Assembly (NCBI RefSeq): GCF_024166365.1
Contig: NC_064820.1
Location: 56,583,501 to 56,647,500, forward strand
Direction: 5' to 3'
DNA length: 64,000 nt
Origin: Elephas maximus indicus
Lineage: Eukaryota > Chordata > Mammalia > Proboscidea > Elephantidae
How positions within the stretch are numbered: position 1 is the first letter of the stretch; the number at the start of each line of letters is the position of its first letter. This document shows, piece after piece, positions 43,264 through 55,865 of the stretch. Below the pieces are notes generated by a model, which saw nothing but the letters and a program-made list of their open reading frames with translations, did not search any database and had not been told where the DNA came from. Both the position numbers and the translations under genes were made by a program.

Positions 43264-46200
43264 TGACAGCACTAAACTCATAACTATCCATAATTATGCT
43301 AAATGTAAAAGGACTAAATGAACCAATAAGGAGACAGAGAGTGGCAGAATAGATTAAAAAACAAGATCCATCTATATGCTGCCTACAAGAGAAACACCTT
43401 AGACTTAGAGACACAAACAAACTAAAACTCAAAGGATGGAAAAAAATATATCAAGCAAAAAATGATCAAAAAAGAGCAGGAGTGGCAATATTAACTTGTG
43501 ACAAAATAGACTTTAAAGTAAAATCCACAACAAAGGATGAGGAAGGACACTATATAATGATTAAAGGAACAATATACCAGGAGGATATAACCATATTAAA
43601 TATTTATACACTCAATGATAGGGCTGCCAGATATATAAAACAAACCCTAATGGCATTGAAAAGTGAGATGGACAGTGCCACAATTATAGTAGAAGACTTC
43701 AACACACCACTTTCAGTGAAGGACAGGACATCCCGACAAAAGCTCAATAAAGACATGAAGATCTAAATACCACAATCAACCAGCTTGACCTCATAGACAT
43801 ATACAGAACACTTCACCAAACAGCAGCCAGATAGACTTTCTTTTCCAACACACATGGAACAATCTCTAGAATAGACCACATATTAGGTCATAAAGCAAAC
43901 CTTAGCAGAATCCAAAACATCAAAATATTACAAAGCGTGTTCTCTGATCATAAGGCCATACAAGTGGAAATCAATAACAGAAAAGGCTGGGAAAAGAAAT
44001 CAAACACTTGGAAATGGAACAATACCCTACTCAAAAATGACTGGGTTGTAGAAGACATCAAGGATGGAATAAAGAAATTCATAGAATCCAATGAGAATGA
44101 AAACACTTCCTATTAGGATATTTGGGACACAGTGAAAGCAGTGCTCAGAGGTCAATTTATATCAATGAATGCACACATACAAAAAAAAGAAAGGGTGAAA
44201 ATCAAAGAAGTATCCCTACAACTTAAACAAATAGAACGAGCAACAAAGGAAGCTCTCAGGCGCCAGAAGAAAGCAAATAATAAAAATTAGAGCAGAATTG
44301 AATGAAATAGAAAACAGGAAAACAATTGAAAGAGTTAACAAGACCAAAAGCTGGTTCTCTGAAAAAAATTTAACAAAATTGATAAACCATGGACAAACTG
44401 ACAAAAGAAAAACAGAAGAGGAAGCAAATAACCTGTATGAGAAGTGAGATGGGCACTATTACTACAAACCCAACTGAAATTAAAAGAATCATATCACATT
44501 ACTACAAAAAATTGTACTCTAAAAAATTTGAAAACCTACAAGAAATAGATGAATTTCTAGAAACACATTACCTACCTAAAGTAACACAAAAGAGGTAGAA
44601 CAAATAAATAAGCCCATAACAAAAGAAGAGATTGAAAAGGTAATTAAAAACTCCCAACAAAAAAAAAGTCCTGTCCCAGACGGCTTTACCGCAGTTCTAC
44701 CAAACTTTCAGATAAGAGTTAACACCACTACTACCAAAAGTATTTCAGAGCACAGAAAAGGATGGAATACTGCCAAACTCATTCTATGAAGCCAGCATAG
44801 CCCTGATACCAAAACCAGGTAAAGACACCACAAAAAAAATAAATAAAATTACAGACCTGTATCCCTCATGAACTTAGACACAAAAATCCTCAACAAAATT
44901 CTAGCCAATAGAGTTCAACAACATATCATAAAAATAATTCACCATGATCAAGTGGGATTCACACCAGGTTTGCAGGGTTGGTTCAACATTCGAGTAACAA
45001 TTAACGTAATCCATCATATAAATAAAACAAAAAACAAGAACCACATGATTTTATCAGTTGATGCAGAAAAGGCTTTTGACAAAGTTCAACACCCATGCAT
45101 GAGAAAAACTCTCAGCAAAATAGGAATAGAAGGAAAATTCCTCAACATAATAAAGGGCATTTATACAAAGCCAACAGCCAACATCACCCTAAATGGAGAG
45201 AGTCTGAAAGCATTCCCCTGAGATCAGGAACCAGACAAGGATGCCCTTTATCACTGCTGTTATTCAACATTGTGCTGCAGGTCCTAGCCAGAGCAATTAG
45301 GCTAGATAAAGAAATAAAGGGCATCCAGATGGGCAAGGAAGAAGTAAAAGTATCTCTATTTGCAGATGACATGATCTTATACACAGAAAACCCAAAAGAA
45401 TCCTCAAGAAAACTACTGAAACTAACAGAAGAGTTTAGCAGAGCATCAGGATACAAGATAAACATACAAAAATCAGTTGGATTCCTCTACACCAACAAAA
45501 AGAACATCGAAGGGGAAATCACCAAATCAATGCCATTTACGGTAGCTCCCAAGAAGATAAAATACATTGGAATAAATCTTACCAGAGACATGAAAGACCT
45601 ACACAAAGAAAACTACAAGACATTACTGCAAGAAACAAAAAAAGACCTACCTAAGTGGAAAAATGTATGTTGTTCTTGGATAGGAAGACTTAACATTGTA
45701 AAAATGTCTATTCTACCAAAAGCCATCTATAGATACAACACAATTCTGATCCAAATTCCAATGACATTTTTTAATGAGATGGAGAAATTAATCACCAACT
45801 TCATATGGAATGGAAAGAGGCCCCGGATAAGTAAAGCATTACTGAAAAAGAAGAACAAAGTGGGACGCCCCACAATACCTGATTTTAGAACATATTATAC
45901 TGCCACATTAGTCAAAACAGCCTGGTACTGGTACAACAACAGATACATAGACCAATGGAACAGAATTGAGAATCCAGACATAAATCCATCCACATATGAG
46001 CAGCTGATATCTGACAAAGTCTCAAAGTCAGTTAAATGGGGGGAAAGAGTCTCTTTAACAAATGGTGTTGGCATAACTGGATATCCATCTACAAAGAAAT
46101 GAGCCAAGACCCATACCTCACACCATGCAGAAAAACTAACTCAAAATGGATCAAAAACCTAAAACAATAAAGGTCATGGAAGAAAAAAATAGTGACAATG

Positions 46201-47065
46201 CTAGGAGCCCTAATACATTGCATAAACAGTATACAAAACATTACTAACGATGCAGTAGAGAAACTAGATAACTAGGAGCTCCTAAAAATCAAACACCTAT
46301 GCTCATCCAAAGACTTCACCAAAAGAGTAAAAAGATTACCTACAGACTCGGAAAAAGTTTTTAGCTATGACATTTCCGATCAGCGTCTGATTCCTGAAAT
46401 CTACGTGATACTGCAAAAACTCAACTACAAAAAGACAAATAACTCAATTAAAAAATGGGCAAAGGATATGAACAGACACTTCACTAAAGAATACATTCAG
46501 GTAGCTAACACATACATGAGGAAATGCTCACCATCATCAGCCATTAGAGAAATGCAAATCAAAACTACAATGAGATTCCATTTTACTCCAACAAGGCTGG
46601 CATTAACCTAAAAAATATAAAACAATAAATGTTGGAGACATTTTGGAGAGACTGGAACACTTATACACTGCTGGTGGGAATGTAAAATGGTACAACCACT
46701 TTGGAAATCGATTTGGTGCTTCCTTAAAAAGGTAGAAATAGAACTACCATAGGATCCAGCAATCCCACTCTTTGGAATATACCCTAGGGAAATAAGAGCC
46801 TTTACACGAACAGATACATGCACACCCAGGTTCACTGCAGCATTGTTTACAATAGCAAAAAGATGGAAGCAACCAAGGTGCCCACCAATGGATGAAAGGA
46901 TAAATAAATTATGGTACGTTCACAAAATGGAATGCTACAAATCAATAAAGAACAATGATGAATCCATGAAACATTTCATGACATGGAGGAATCGGGAAAG
47001 CATTATGCTGAGTGAAATTAGTCAATTGCAAAAGGACAAATACTGTATGAGACCACTATTATAAG
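43264..47065 (+). pseudogene. L1-B ORF2 remnant
   Basis: Starts ATGACAGCACTAAACTC. Open part 43482-43766 belongs to the endonuclease domain (TIIVEDFNTPLSVKDRTSRQ). Parts 44868-45221 and 45095-46102 cover the reverse transcriptase, with [23 protein letters not shown] and the catalytic FADDMILY. The two overlap and are offset by one frameshift near 45218. The C-terminal part runs in broken frames to about 47065. Several internal stops make it inactive. Confidence 0.9.
45095..46102 (+). pseudogene. L1-B reverse transcriptase, longest open segment
   Basis: The longest open stretch in the window (335 residues). Its first 40 or so residues are out of the biological frame. From about residue 44 it carries GTRQGCPLS, the FADDMILY active site with two catalytic aspartates near residues 90-91, and the connection region up to YPSTKK. 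The neighbouring frame supplies the upstream RT motifs. Confidence 0.9.
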
Positions 47066-48085
47066 AACTTGAAAAACAGTTTAAACAGAGAAGAAAAGAT
47101 TCTTTGATGGCTACGAGAGCAGGGAAGGAGGGAGGGAGAGGGGTTTTCACTAATTAGATAGGAGATAAGAACTATTTTAGGTGAAAGGAAAGACAACACA
47201 AAATACAGGCAAGGTCAGCACAACTGGACTAAACCAAAAGCAAAGAAGTTTCCTGAGTAAAATGAACGCTTTGAAGGCCAGTGTAGCAGGGTCGGGGGTT
47301 TGGGGACCATGGTTTCAGGGAACATCTAAGTCAAATGGCATAATAAAATCTATTAAGAAAACATTCTGCATCCGACTTTGAAGAGTGGCATCTGGGGTCT
47401 TAAACGCTAGCAAGCAGCCATCTAAGATGCCTCTGTTGGTCTCAGCCCACCTGGCGCAAAGGAGAATGAAGAACACCGAAGACACAAGGCAATCATGAGC
47501 CCAAGAGACACATAAACCAGAGTCTACATCGGCCTGAGACCAGAAGAACTAGATGGTGCCCGGCTATACCAGATGACCACCTTGACAGGGAACACAACAG
47601 AGAACCCCTGAGGGAGCAGGAGAGCAGTGGGATGCAGACCCCATATTCTTGTAAAAAGATCAGACTTAACGGTCTGACTGAGACTAGAAGGACCCAAGAG
47701 GTCGTGGTCCCCAGACCTTCTGTTAGCCCACGACAGGATCTACTCCCAAAGCCAACTCTTCAGACAGGGATCGGACTAGACTATGGGATAGAAAACGATA
47801 CTGCTGAAGAGTGAGCTTCTTAGATCAAGTAGACACTGAGACTATGTGGGCAGGCTCTGTCTGGAGAAGAGATGAGAGGGCAGAGGGGGTCAGGAGCTGG
47901 CCAAATGGACACGAAAATAGAGAGTAGAGGGAAGGAGTATGCTGTCTCATTAGGAAGGGAGCAACTAGGAGTATATAGCAAGGTATATATAAGTTTTTAT
48001 ATGAGAGACTGACTTGGTTTGTAAACTTTCATTTAAAGTTTTTAATTTGATAAAAATTAAAAAAAAAAAAAAAGCAAAAATGTTG

Positions 48086-48550
48086 CTTTGATGGCTAAGG
48101 TACACCTGACCCAAGCCATGGTCTTTTCAAATACCTCATATGCATGCAAAAGCTGGACAATGAATGAGGCCAACTGAAGAAGAATTGATACCTTAAAATT
48201 ATGGTGTTGGCAGAGAATATTGAATATGAACTGCCAGTAAAACCCCAACAAATCTGTTCTGGAAGAAGTACAGCCAGAACGATCCTTAGAAGTAAGGATG
48301 GCGAGACTTTGTTTAGCTTACTTTGGACATGTTATCAGGAGGAACCTGTCCCTGGAGAAGGACATCATGCTTAGAAAACTAGAGGGTCAGCAAAAAAGAT
48401 GACCCTCATCACGGTGTATTGACACAGTGGCTCCAACAGTGGGTTCAAACATATCTACCCTTGTGAAGACAGCAAAGGACCAGGCACCATTTCATTCTGT
48501 TATACACGAGGTCATCGTGAGTCAGAGATGTCTCAGCAGCAACTAACAAA
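48086..48550 (+). mobile_element. RTE LINE 3' part, right half split by L1-B
   Basis: GCTTTGATGGCTAAGGTACA, ACCTGACCCAAGCCATGG, GAAGAAGTACAGCCAGAACG and the 3' end with CAGCAGCAACTAACAAAAAC. Continues the RTE cut at 39337. Confidence 0.88.
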
Positions 48551-48556
48551 AACAAC

Positions 48557-48782
48557 AATAGAGGCAGATAGTAGGTTAGTGGTTGCCGGGGGCTGGGGTC
48601 TTGGAGAGAAATGGGTCGTGACTTCTAATGCGTACGAGGTTTCTTTTGGGGGTGATGAATATGCTGTAAGGTAGTGGTGATGGTAGCACAACTCTGTTAA
48701 TATACTAAGCACCATCGAATTGTATTTTTTAAATGGATGACTTGTATGGTATGTGACATATCTCAATAAAACTTTTTTTTAA
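48557..48782 (+). mobile_element. Older L1 3' end
   Basis: GGTTAGTGGTTGCCGGGGGC, GATGGTAGCACAACTCTG, GACATATCTCAATAAAAC: the conserved 3' end of old mammalian L1 subfamilies, distinct from the L1-A/B 3'UTR. Confidence 0.85.
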
Positions 48783-50112
48783 TTACCCAGATAGTTTAAG
48801 TGGGAGAATTTCATAATTTCACTTAATTTTAAAATGTGATTTTAGTTTTACAAGTACGAACTTGTAGATATACACCTTATTTACATTTTAACACATTCAA
48901 GCTATGAACCCATATTTACCTTAGATTTGTACACTCTTAAATATCAGTTTTATGGTAGTAAATTTAAAATAAGCACTGAAATTACAGCTGTAGAAAATTC
49001 AGTCTTTTTATCTTCAGTTAGGAAAAAATAAACTTGAATCTTTCATGGATCAAAAATATGCCCTGGCATTAGTGATTGGTGTGTAAACTTGAATTGTTCT
49101 CTACCCTAGTTTCATTAATGTAGTCACGGCACTATCACCACAGAGATGGGGTAAAAAGGAGTCGTATTTTAAAGAGAAAAAGTTATAACTTACCAGTGTA
49201 AGTTCCTTTTAGCATCACTGAGAGAAATCTCAAACTAGAAAAAAGATAGCTTTCCCAGTTTTATTATATACTGCTTTTGTACTAAAAGCATTTAACATAA
49301 AATTAAAACAACAAAACCGATATGAGAATTTTGCCCAAATAGAATAATTTTGGTCCCACCTACCTATTAACACAGTCTGAAGCAATTAATTATGTTATCA
49401 CATATTTTTAATTGGTGTTCTGCCAATTTATGTCAGCACAGAAGTTATTTTTTTTTCCCTTTTGTGCATAAGGTGATGCTAGAAAATAAAATTATTAGTA
49501 TAAAGCAGGCTTAGTCTATAGCAAATATCTTAGTATTATTTGTTATGCTTCTTCTTAGAAATTACAAGATTGCAAGGTTTTTTCTGCAAATATATTTGTA
49601 CACACTTATTCTTTCTGGTAAGAGCAAATTATTCCTTTTTTAAGTAAAAATTTCCATGCCTAAAATAAATGTTTTATTTTACACTTAAGAAAACTGTCTA
49701 GGTAGAAAATGAAACCCTACCATCTGAATGCTAATTTTCTTTAACTAATTTAAATTATTTGCACAAATTACAGCTTAAAAATTGCAGCTTTTCATTTCAG
49801 ACTGTGGAAGGAGGAAAGAGTTAACTATATCTTCTCTCTTTAGCAGTCTTTCAATACCCTCCAGTCTTATTCAGATTCTTATTCTTTAAAGTTGGAATGT
49901 GCACATTTATTTCAGATTTTAATTTGATCATTTAATTCCTCTGGGGGAAAAAAACTTGAGAATTTATGCAAGCGCTTTGTTGTTTATCTAGAATATTAAT
50001 TATATATCTCAAGATATGATATGCAATGTATTATGGCAATGATGTACGTGCATATATAAGAATAGATATCCAGAGAGAATCTTTCCTAAAAATCTTAACT
50101 TCAGTTCATATA
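48783..50112. other. Intergenic, A+T-rich, nothing recognised
   Basis: 1.3 kb without any repeat or exon that I can identify, the longest such stretch in the second half of the window. Confidence 0.5.
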
Positions 50113-50309
50113 CCACTTGCCATCAAGGCAACTCTGACTTAGCGATCCCATGTGTGTCAGAGTAGAACTGTGCTCCATAGGGTTTTCGAAGGCTGTTTTT
50201 TGAGAAGTAGATCACTAGACCTTTCTTCCAAGGCACCTCTGTGTGGACTCAAACCTCCAACCTTTTGTTTAGGAGCAAGGACGTTAACCATTTGCCCCAT
50301 CCAGGAATC
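50113..50309 (-). mobile_element. AfroSINE, long diverged form
   Basis: Minus strand: CTTGCCATCAAGGCAACTC, then GCTCCATAGGGTTTTCGAAG, an extended middle block and the head GTTAACCATTTGCCCC. Confidence 0.82.
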
Positions 50310-50508
50310 CTGCGAAACTCACATATGGCTCCCATAATCGCCCAAAGCCGGTCAGAGTTTAGACAGACTGAGGTTATCTGTCAGAGAAACACGTTGACAC
50401 TCCTCCTCTCCTCGGAATTTCCCCAGAGGATTTTAAAGACCTACTTCAAAAAAAAAAAGAATATGCACAACACTGAGTGAGGTGATTATTCTAATTACAC
50501 CCCTACTC

Positions 50509-51035
50509 CATCATGGATTGACTTGTGTACCCCAAAAAGTGACAACTTGGTTAGGTCATAATTCCCAGTAATGTGTGGTTGCCCTCCATTTTGTGGTTTT
50601 CCTATGTGTTATAAATCATAACGCCTGCCTGTGGTTAAAGAGGATTAGGGTGGCATGTAACACCCTTGCTCAGGTCACGTCCCTGATCCAGTGTAAAGGG
50701 AGTTTCCCTGGAGTGTGGCCTGCACCACCTCTTACCAGAGATAAATGGAAAGGGAAGCAAACAGAGAGTGGAACCTCACACTACCAAGAAAGCAGCAGGG
50801 GGAAAAGAGCGAGTCCTATGCACCCAGGGACCATGTGCCTGAGAAGCCCCTCCACCAGGGGAAGATTGATGACAAGGACCTTCCTACAGAGAGGACAGAG
50901 AGAGAAAGCCTTCCCCTGAGCTGATGGCCTGAACTAAGACTTGTAGTCTACTAGACGGTGAGAGAATAAATTTCTCTTTGTTAAAGCCATCCACTTATGG
51001 TATTTCTATTATAGAAGCACTAGATGACTAAGACA
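50509..51035 (+). mobile_element. Solo LTR (ERV-L-like family 2)
   Basis: Same family as 62122-62647: CATGGATTGACTTGTGTACC, CCAGGGGAAGATTGATGACA, TTTCTCTTTGTTAAAGCCAT, ending GATGACTAAGACA. No internal region is attached. Confidence 0.82.
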
Positions 51036-51179
51036 ATCCCTATCCATTTTCTGTCCTGCTCTGTGCCCTGGAAGACAGCCCTGGAGACGGCATCTTTGGA
51101 TTTGCCTAGGGCACTGGAAAGACAGCAGAGGATGGGAGGAGAGACATGTAGGATATTTATTCTCTCTCCCTCTATTTCG
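51036..51179. other. Short unique spacer
   Basis: Nothing recognised between LTR and SINE. Confidence 0.5.
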
Positions 51180-51347
51180 GAAACCCTGGTGGCATAGTGG
51201 TTAAGTGTTACAGCTGCTAACCAAAGGGTTGGCAGTTCAAATCCACCAGGAGCTCCTTGGAAATTCTATGGGGCAGTTCTACTCTGTCCTATAGGGTCAC
51301 TATGAGTCAGAATCGAGTCTACGGCAGTGGGTTTGGTTTGGTTTTTT
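51180..51347 (+). mobile_element. AfroSINE
   Basis: Full plus-strand copy: GAAACCCTGGTGGCATAGTG to GGGTTTGGTTTGG and T-run. Flanks CTCCCTCTATTTC and CTCCCTATTTC look like an imperfect target duplication. Confidence 0.92.
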
Positions 51348-51700
51348 TTCTCCCTATTTCAGTACCACCCTTTTGGCAGCAGCCTGGTCCCTCTGTAAAA
51401 ACCCATGGGAAGCTAGCCAGCCCCATTCTTCATATTTTCAGCTCTATATGAGTCCCAGAAACTATTTCCCTCCCTTGTCCCTTCTTCCCTAAGGAAGGAA
51501 AGGGCTTCTTATTTTTGCTACTCTCTAGGAGCCTCGCCAATCCTTGTTTACTTCCTTATTCCAGCCCACACTCCTGTGAGTAGTCCCTTAATGATTTCAT
51601 GGTTTTATTTGAGCTATTTGAGGAGAATTCTATTTTCCTGTCAGATCCCTAACACAGGAGTCATCTAAGATTTCCTATTCAGACCTTATTTTTCATCGCT
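51348..51700. other. Intergenic, nothing recognised
   Basis: C/T-rich on the + strand, with no gene or repeat identified. Confidence 0.5.
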
Positions 51701-51707
51701 GTTATGT

Positions 51708-54655
51708 TTTTAGTTGCCATCAAGTCAGTTTTAACTCATAGTGACCCCATGTACAAAAGAAGGAAACACTGCCCAGTCCGCACAATCCTCACAATATTGC
51801 TTTGTTTCAGCTCATTGTTGCAGCAACTGGGTCAATCCAGCTCATTGAGGGTCTTCCTCTTTTTTGCTGACCCTCTACCTTACCAAGCATGATGTCTTTT
51901 GCCAGGGATTAGCCACTCCTGATAACATGGCCAACATACCTAACACCAAGTCTCACCATCCTCATTTTCTAGGGACATTCTGGCTGTACTTCTGCCAAGA
52001 CAGAAATGTTTGTTCTCCCAGCAGCCCATGGTATATTCAATATTCTTCACTAATACCATAATACAAATGCAGCAGTTCTTCTTCAGTCTTCCTTATTCAC
52101 TGTCCAGCTATCGCATGCATACGAAGCCACTGAAAATATCACATCTTGGGTCAGGCACACCTGAGTCCTCAAAGTGACATCTTTGCTTTTTAGCAGGTTA
52201 AAGATGCCTTTTGCTACACATTTGTCCAATATATTGCATTGTTTGGTTTCTTGACTGCTGCTTCCATGGACATTGATTGTGGATCCAAGTAAAATGAAAT
52301 TCTTAACAACTTTCATTTTTTCTCCATTTGTCATGATGTTGCTTATTGGCCCAGTCGTGAGGTTTTTTGTTTTCTTTATGTTGAAGTGTAATCCAGACTG
52401 TATGCCGTTGTCTTTGATCTTCATCAAAAGTGCTTCAAGTTCTCTTCACTTTCGGCAAGCAAGGTTGTATCATCTGCGTAATGCAGATTGTTAATGAGTC
52501 TTCTTCCAATCCTGATTTTACTTTTTTCTTCATAAAGACCAATTTTTCACACTATTTACTCAGCATAAAGATTGAATAAATATGGTAAAAGGATACAACC
52601 TTGACATGCGCTTTTCCTGATTTTAAACCACGAAGTATCCCCTTGTTCTGTTTGAATGACTGCCTCTTAGTCTATGTACAGGTTCCTCATGAGCACAATT
52701 AAGTGTTCAGGAATTTTCATTCTTTCCAATGTTATTCGTAATTTGTTATGATCCACACAGTCAAATGCCTTTGCATAGTCAATAAAACACTGATAAGCAT
52801 CTTTCAGAAACCCTGGTGGTGTAGTGGTTAAGTGCTACGACTGCTAACCAAAGGGTTGGCAGTTCAAATCTACCAGACGCTCCTTGGGAACTCTATAGGG
52901 CAGTTCTACTCTGTCCTACAGGGTCGCTATGAGTCAGAATCAACTCGACAGCACTGGGTTTGGTAAGCATCTTTCTGCTAGTCTCAGCTTTCAGCTAAGT
53001 CCATCTGACACGAGCAATGATATTCCTCATTCTATACCCTCTTCTGAATCCAGCTTGAATTTCTTGCAGTTCCCTGCCTATGTACTGCTACAACCGTTTT
53101 TAAGTTAGGTTCAGCAAAATTTTTCTTGTGTGTGATATTGAGGATATTGCTCAGTAATTTCCTCATTCTGTTGGATCACCTTCCTCTGGAATGTGCATAA
53201 ATAAGGATGTCTTCCATGTGGTTAGCCAGGTAGCTGTCTTCCAAATTTCTTGGAATACACGAGTGAGCACCTCCAGTACTGCATCCATTTGTTGAAGCAT
53301 GTCAATTCTTATTTCATCAATTCCTGGAGGCTTGTCTTTCGCCAATTCTGTCAGTGCAGCTTGGACTTCTTCCTTCAATACCACAGTTCTTGATTGTTTG
53401 CTATCTCCTAAAAATGTTCATTGTCGACCAGTTCCTTTTGGTACAGTGACTTTTTGTATGTCATTCTACAACTCATCTGGTTTTCGATCATTAGTGTTCA
53501 TCATGTCAATTCTATTCTTGAGATGGTCTCTAAATTCAGGTGGGATATACTCAAGGTCGTACTTTGGCTTTTGTGGACTTGTTCTAATTTTCTTCAGGAG
53601 CAATTGATGGTCTGTTCAGAAGTTGGCCCCTGGCCTTGTTCTGACTGATGATACCAAGCTTCTCCCTTGTATCTTACCACAGATATAGTCCACTGGATTC
53701 CTATGTTTTCCATTCAGTGAGGTCCACGTGTATAGTTGCTGTTTATGTTGTTACAAAAAGGTATTTGGAATGAAGGAGTCATTGGTCTTGCAAAATTCTA
53801 TCATGGGATCTCTGGCATCTATTCTACCACCAAGGCCATATTTTTCAACTACTGTTCCTTCTTTGTTTCCAACTTTCTCATTCCAGTCGCCAGTAATTAT
53901 CAATGCATCTTGATTGCATATTCAGTTTCAGACTGTAGAAGTTGATAAAAGTCTTCAATTTCCTCATCTTTAGCCTTAGCGGTTGGTGGGTAAATTTAAA
54001 TAATAGTCATATTAACTGGTCTTTCTTGTAGGCATATGAATATTACCCTATCACTGCAGGGTTGTACTTCAGGATAGACCTTAAAATGTTCTTTTTGACC
54101 ATGAATGCAACACCATTGCTCTTCAATTTGTCATTCCTGGAATAGTAGATCATAAGATTTTCCAATACAAAATGGTAAATACCAGTCCAGTTCAGCTCAC
54201 TAATGCCTCAGGATGTTGATCTTTATGCATTCCATTTCATTTTTCATGACTTCCAATTTTCCTAGATTTCTACTTCGTGTATTCCATGTTCCAATTATTA
54301 ACGATGATTGCAGCTGTTTCTTCTCATTTGGAATCATGCCACATCAGGAAATAAAGGTCCCGAAAGCTTTACTCAATGTACAACATTAAAGTCGACTACT
54401 TTCAGGAGGCAGTTCTTCCCTAGTGGCATTTTGAGTGCCTTCCAACCTGAGGGGCTCATCTTCTGGCAGCCTATCAGACAATGTTCAACTGCTATTCATA
54501 AGGTTTTCACTGGCCAATTTTTTTCCAGAAGTAGCCTGCCAGGTCCTTCTTCCTAGTCTGTCTTTCTGGAGGCTCCACTGAAAGGCATCTGTCAGTTTGT
54601 CGTGCTCTGGTGCTTGCATGATGATTTTTGGTTGGCCAATTCTTAATTCATATAT
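51708..54655 (-). mobile_element. RTE LINE, nearly complete, with SINE insertion
   Basis: Minus strand from the 3' end GTTGCCATCAAGTCAGTT to the 5'UTR part TGTCAGTTTGTCGTGCTC (54591 onward). The minus-strand frame 53163-53384 carries the RT entry motif LTELAKDKPPGIDEIRID, and endonuclease-like sequence lies at about 53750-53900. The frames are broken. It is interrupted by an AfroSINE at 52806-52963. Confidence 0.9.
52806..52963 (+). mobile_element. AfroSINE nested in RTE
   Basis: Plus-strand copy bracketed by a perfect 12-bp duplication TAAGCATCTTTC (52794-52805 and 52964-52975). The RTE sequence is continuous across it. Confidence 0.95.
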
Positions 54656-54659
54656 ACAA

Positions 54660-54832
54660 AAAAAAAAAAAAAAAAAAAAACCCAGTGCCATCAAGTAGAT
54701 TCAGATTCATAGCAACCCTATAGGACAGAATAGAACTGCCCCATACGGTTTCCAAGGAGTACCTGGTGGATTCAAACTGCCAACTTCTTGGTTAGCAGCC
54801 ATAGCTCTTAACCACTACACCACCAAGGTTTC
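54660..54832 (-). mobile_element. AfroSINE
   Basis: Minus-strand copy beginning with 20 A-residues and CCCAGTGCCATCAAGTAG, ending CACCACCAAGGTTTCC. Confidence 0.92.
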
Positions 54833-54879
54833 CTCAGTCTAATATGATTGTTTCTCAATTTGATCTACCTCATTTTATA

Positions 54880-54985
54880 CCATTAAAAAAAAAACTGCTT
54901 TTCCCAAAGTAATTTATAGATTCAACATAATTTTGCTCAAGCTTCAACAGCCTTTTTTACAGAAATGGAAAATCAACTCTCAATT
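54880..54985 (+). mobile_element. Older L1 (L1-D), left part
   Basis: AGTAATTTATAGATTCAACA and CTTTTTTACAGAAATGGAAA are degraded L1 ORF2. The element resumes at 62086 beyond the inserted L1-C, then again at 62648 beyond an LTR. Confidence 0.72.
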
Positions 54986-55204
54986 TTCTTTTTTTTTATT
55001 GCTATTTAGGTAAAATTTACAGAGCAATTTATTTTTTCATTGAATAGTTAATACACAAATTGTTTTGTGGCATTGGTTGCCAAACCCACAATATGTGACC
55101 ACTCTCGCCTTCTCCAAGCCAAGTTCCCTGTTTCCATTGCTCCAGTTTTCCTGTCCCTTCCTGCCTTCTTGTCTTCCCTTTTTTAATTGGTAATTTTTTA
55201 TTTA

Positions 55205-55404
55205 TATCCCTGGGTGGCACAAATGCTTAAGCACTTAACTACAGGATAAAAGGTTGTTGATTGGAACCTAACCAGAGGCACCTCCAAAGACAGGCCTGGC
55301 AATCTGCTTCCAAAAGGACATAACCTTGAAAACCCTCTGAGCAGTTCTATTCCACACACATAGGGTCATGATCAATCAGAATCCACTCAATGTTAACTTT
55401 TTTT
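55205..55404 (+). mobile_element. AfroSINE, diverged long form
   Basis: ATCCCTGGGTGGCACAAATG, GACAGGCCTGGCAATCTGC, ATAGGGTCATGATCAATCAG: an old plus-strand copy. Confidence 0.75.
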
Positions 55405-55417
55405 TACCATAAGCATT

Positions 55418-55638
55418 TTGTGTGCCCATGGAGTTGATTCCAACTCATAGCCACAGTGACCCGATATGACAGAGTAAAACTGCCCCATAGGGTTTCCTAG
55501 GCTGTAATCTTTATGGCACACAACAAAAACATTGTTTACCAGAGCAGATTTCCAGGTCTTTTCTCCCACAGAACCACTTGTGGGTTCAAACCATTGGTAA
55601 GCACCCAAAAGCTTAATCATTGTGCCACCAGAGCTCCT
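55418..55638 (-). mobile_element. AfroSINE, long form
   Basis: GCCCATGGAGTTGATTCC, GCTGTAATCTTTATGGCAC and head GTGCCACCAGAGCTCC on the minus strand. Converges with the copy at 55205-55404. Confidence 0.88.
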
Positions 55639-55865
55639 TTTGTAGTTTTCTTTGTGTAGGTCTTTTTTTGTCCCTGGTTAGATTTATTCCTAAGTATTTT
55701 ATTTTTTTTAGGGGCTACTAAAAATTTTTTAAAATGGTATTGCTTCCCTGATTTCCTTTTCTTAGTTCTTTTTATTGGTGTATAGGAATTCAACTGATTT
55801 TTATATGTTTAGCTTGTATCCTGCTGCTCTGCTGAATCTTTCTATTAGTTCCAGTAATTTTCTTG

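Larger units (their letters stand above)
39338..48070 (+). mobile_element. L1-B, near full-length, inserted in RTE
   Basis: 5'UTR starts GAGGCAGGACCAAGATGGCAG with an intact YY1-like AAGATGGC (39349-39356). ORF1 remnants lie at 40675-41430 and 42680-42830, ORF2 at 43264-47065, then 3'UTR and poly(A). A 15-base duplication AAAGCAAATATGTTG (39323-39337) versus AAAGCAAAAATGTTG (48071-48085) brackets it. Without the 1.23-kb RTE insertion it is about 7.5 kb. Confidence 0.92.
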
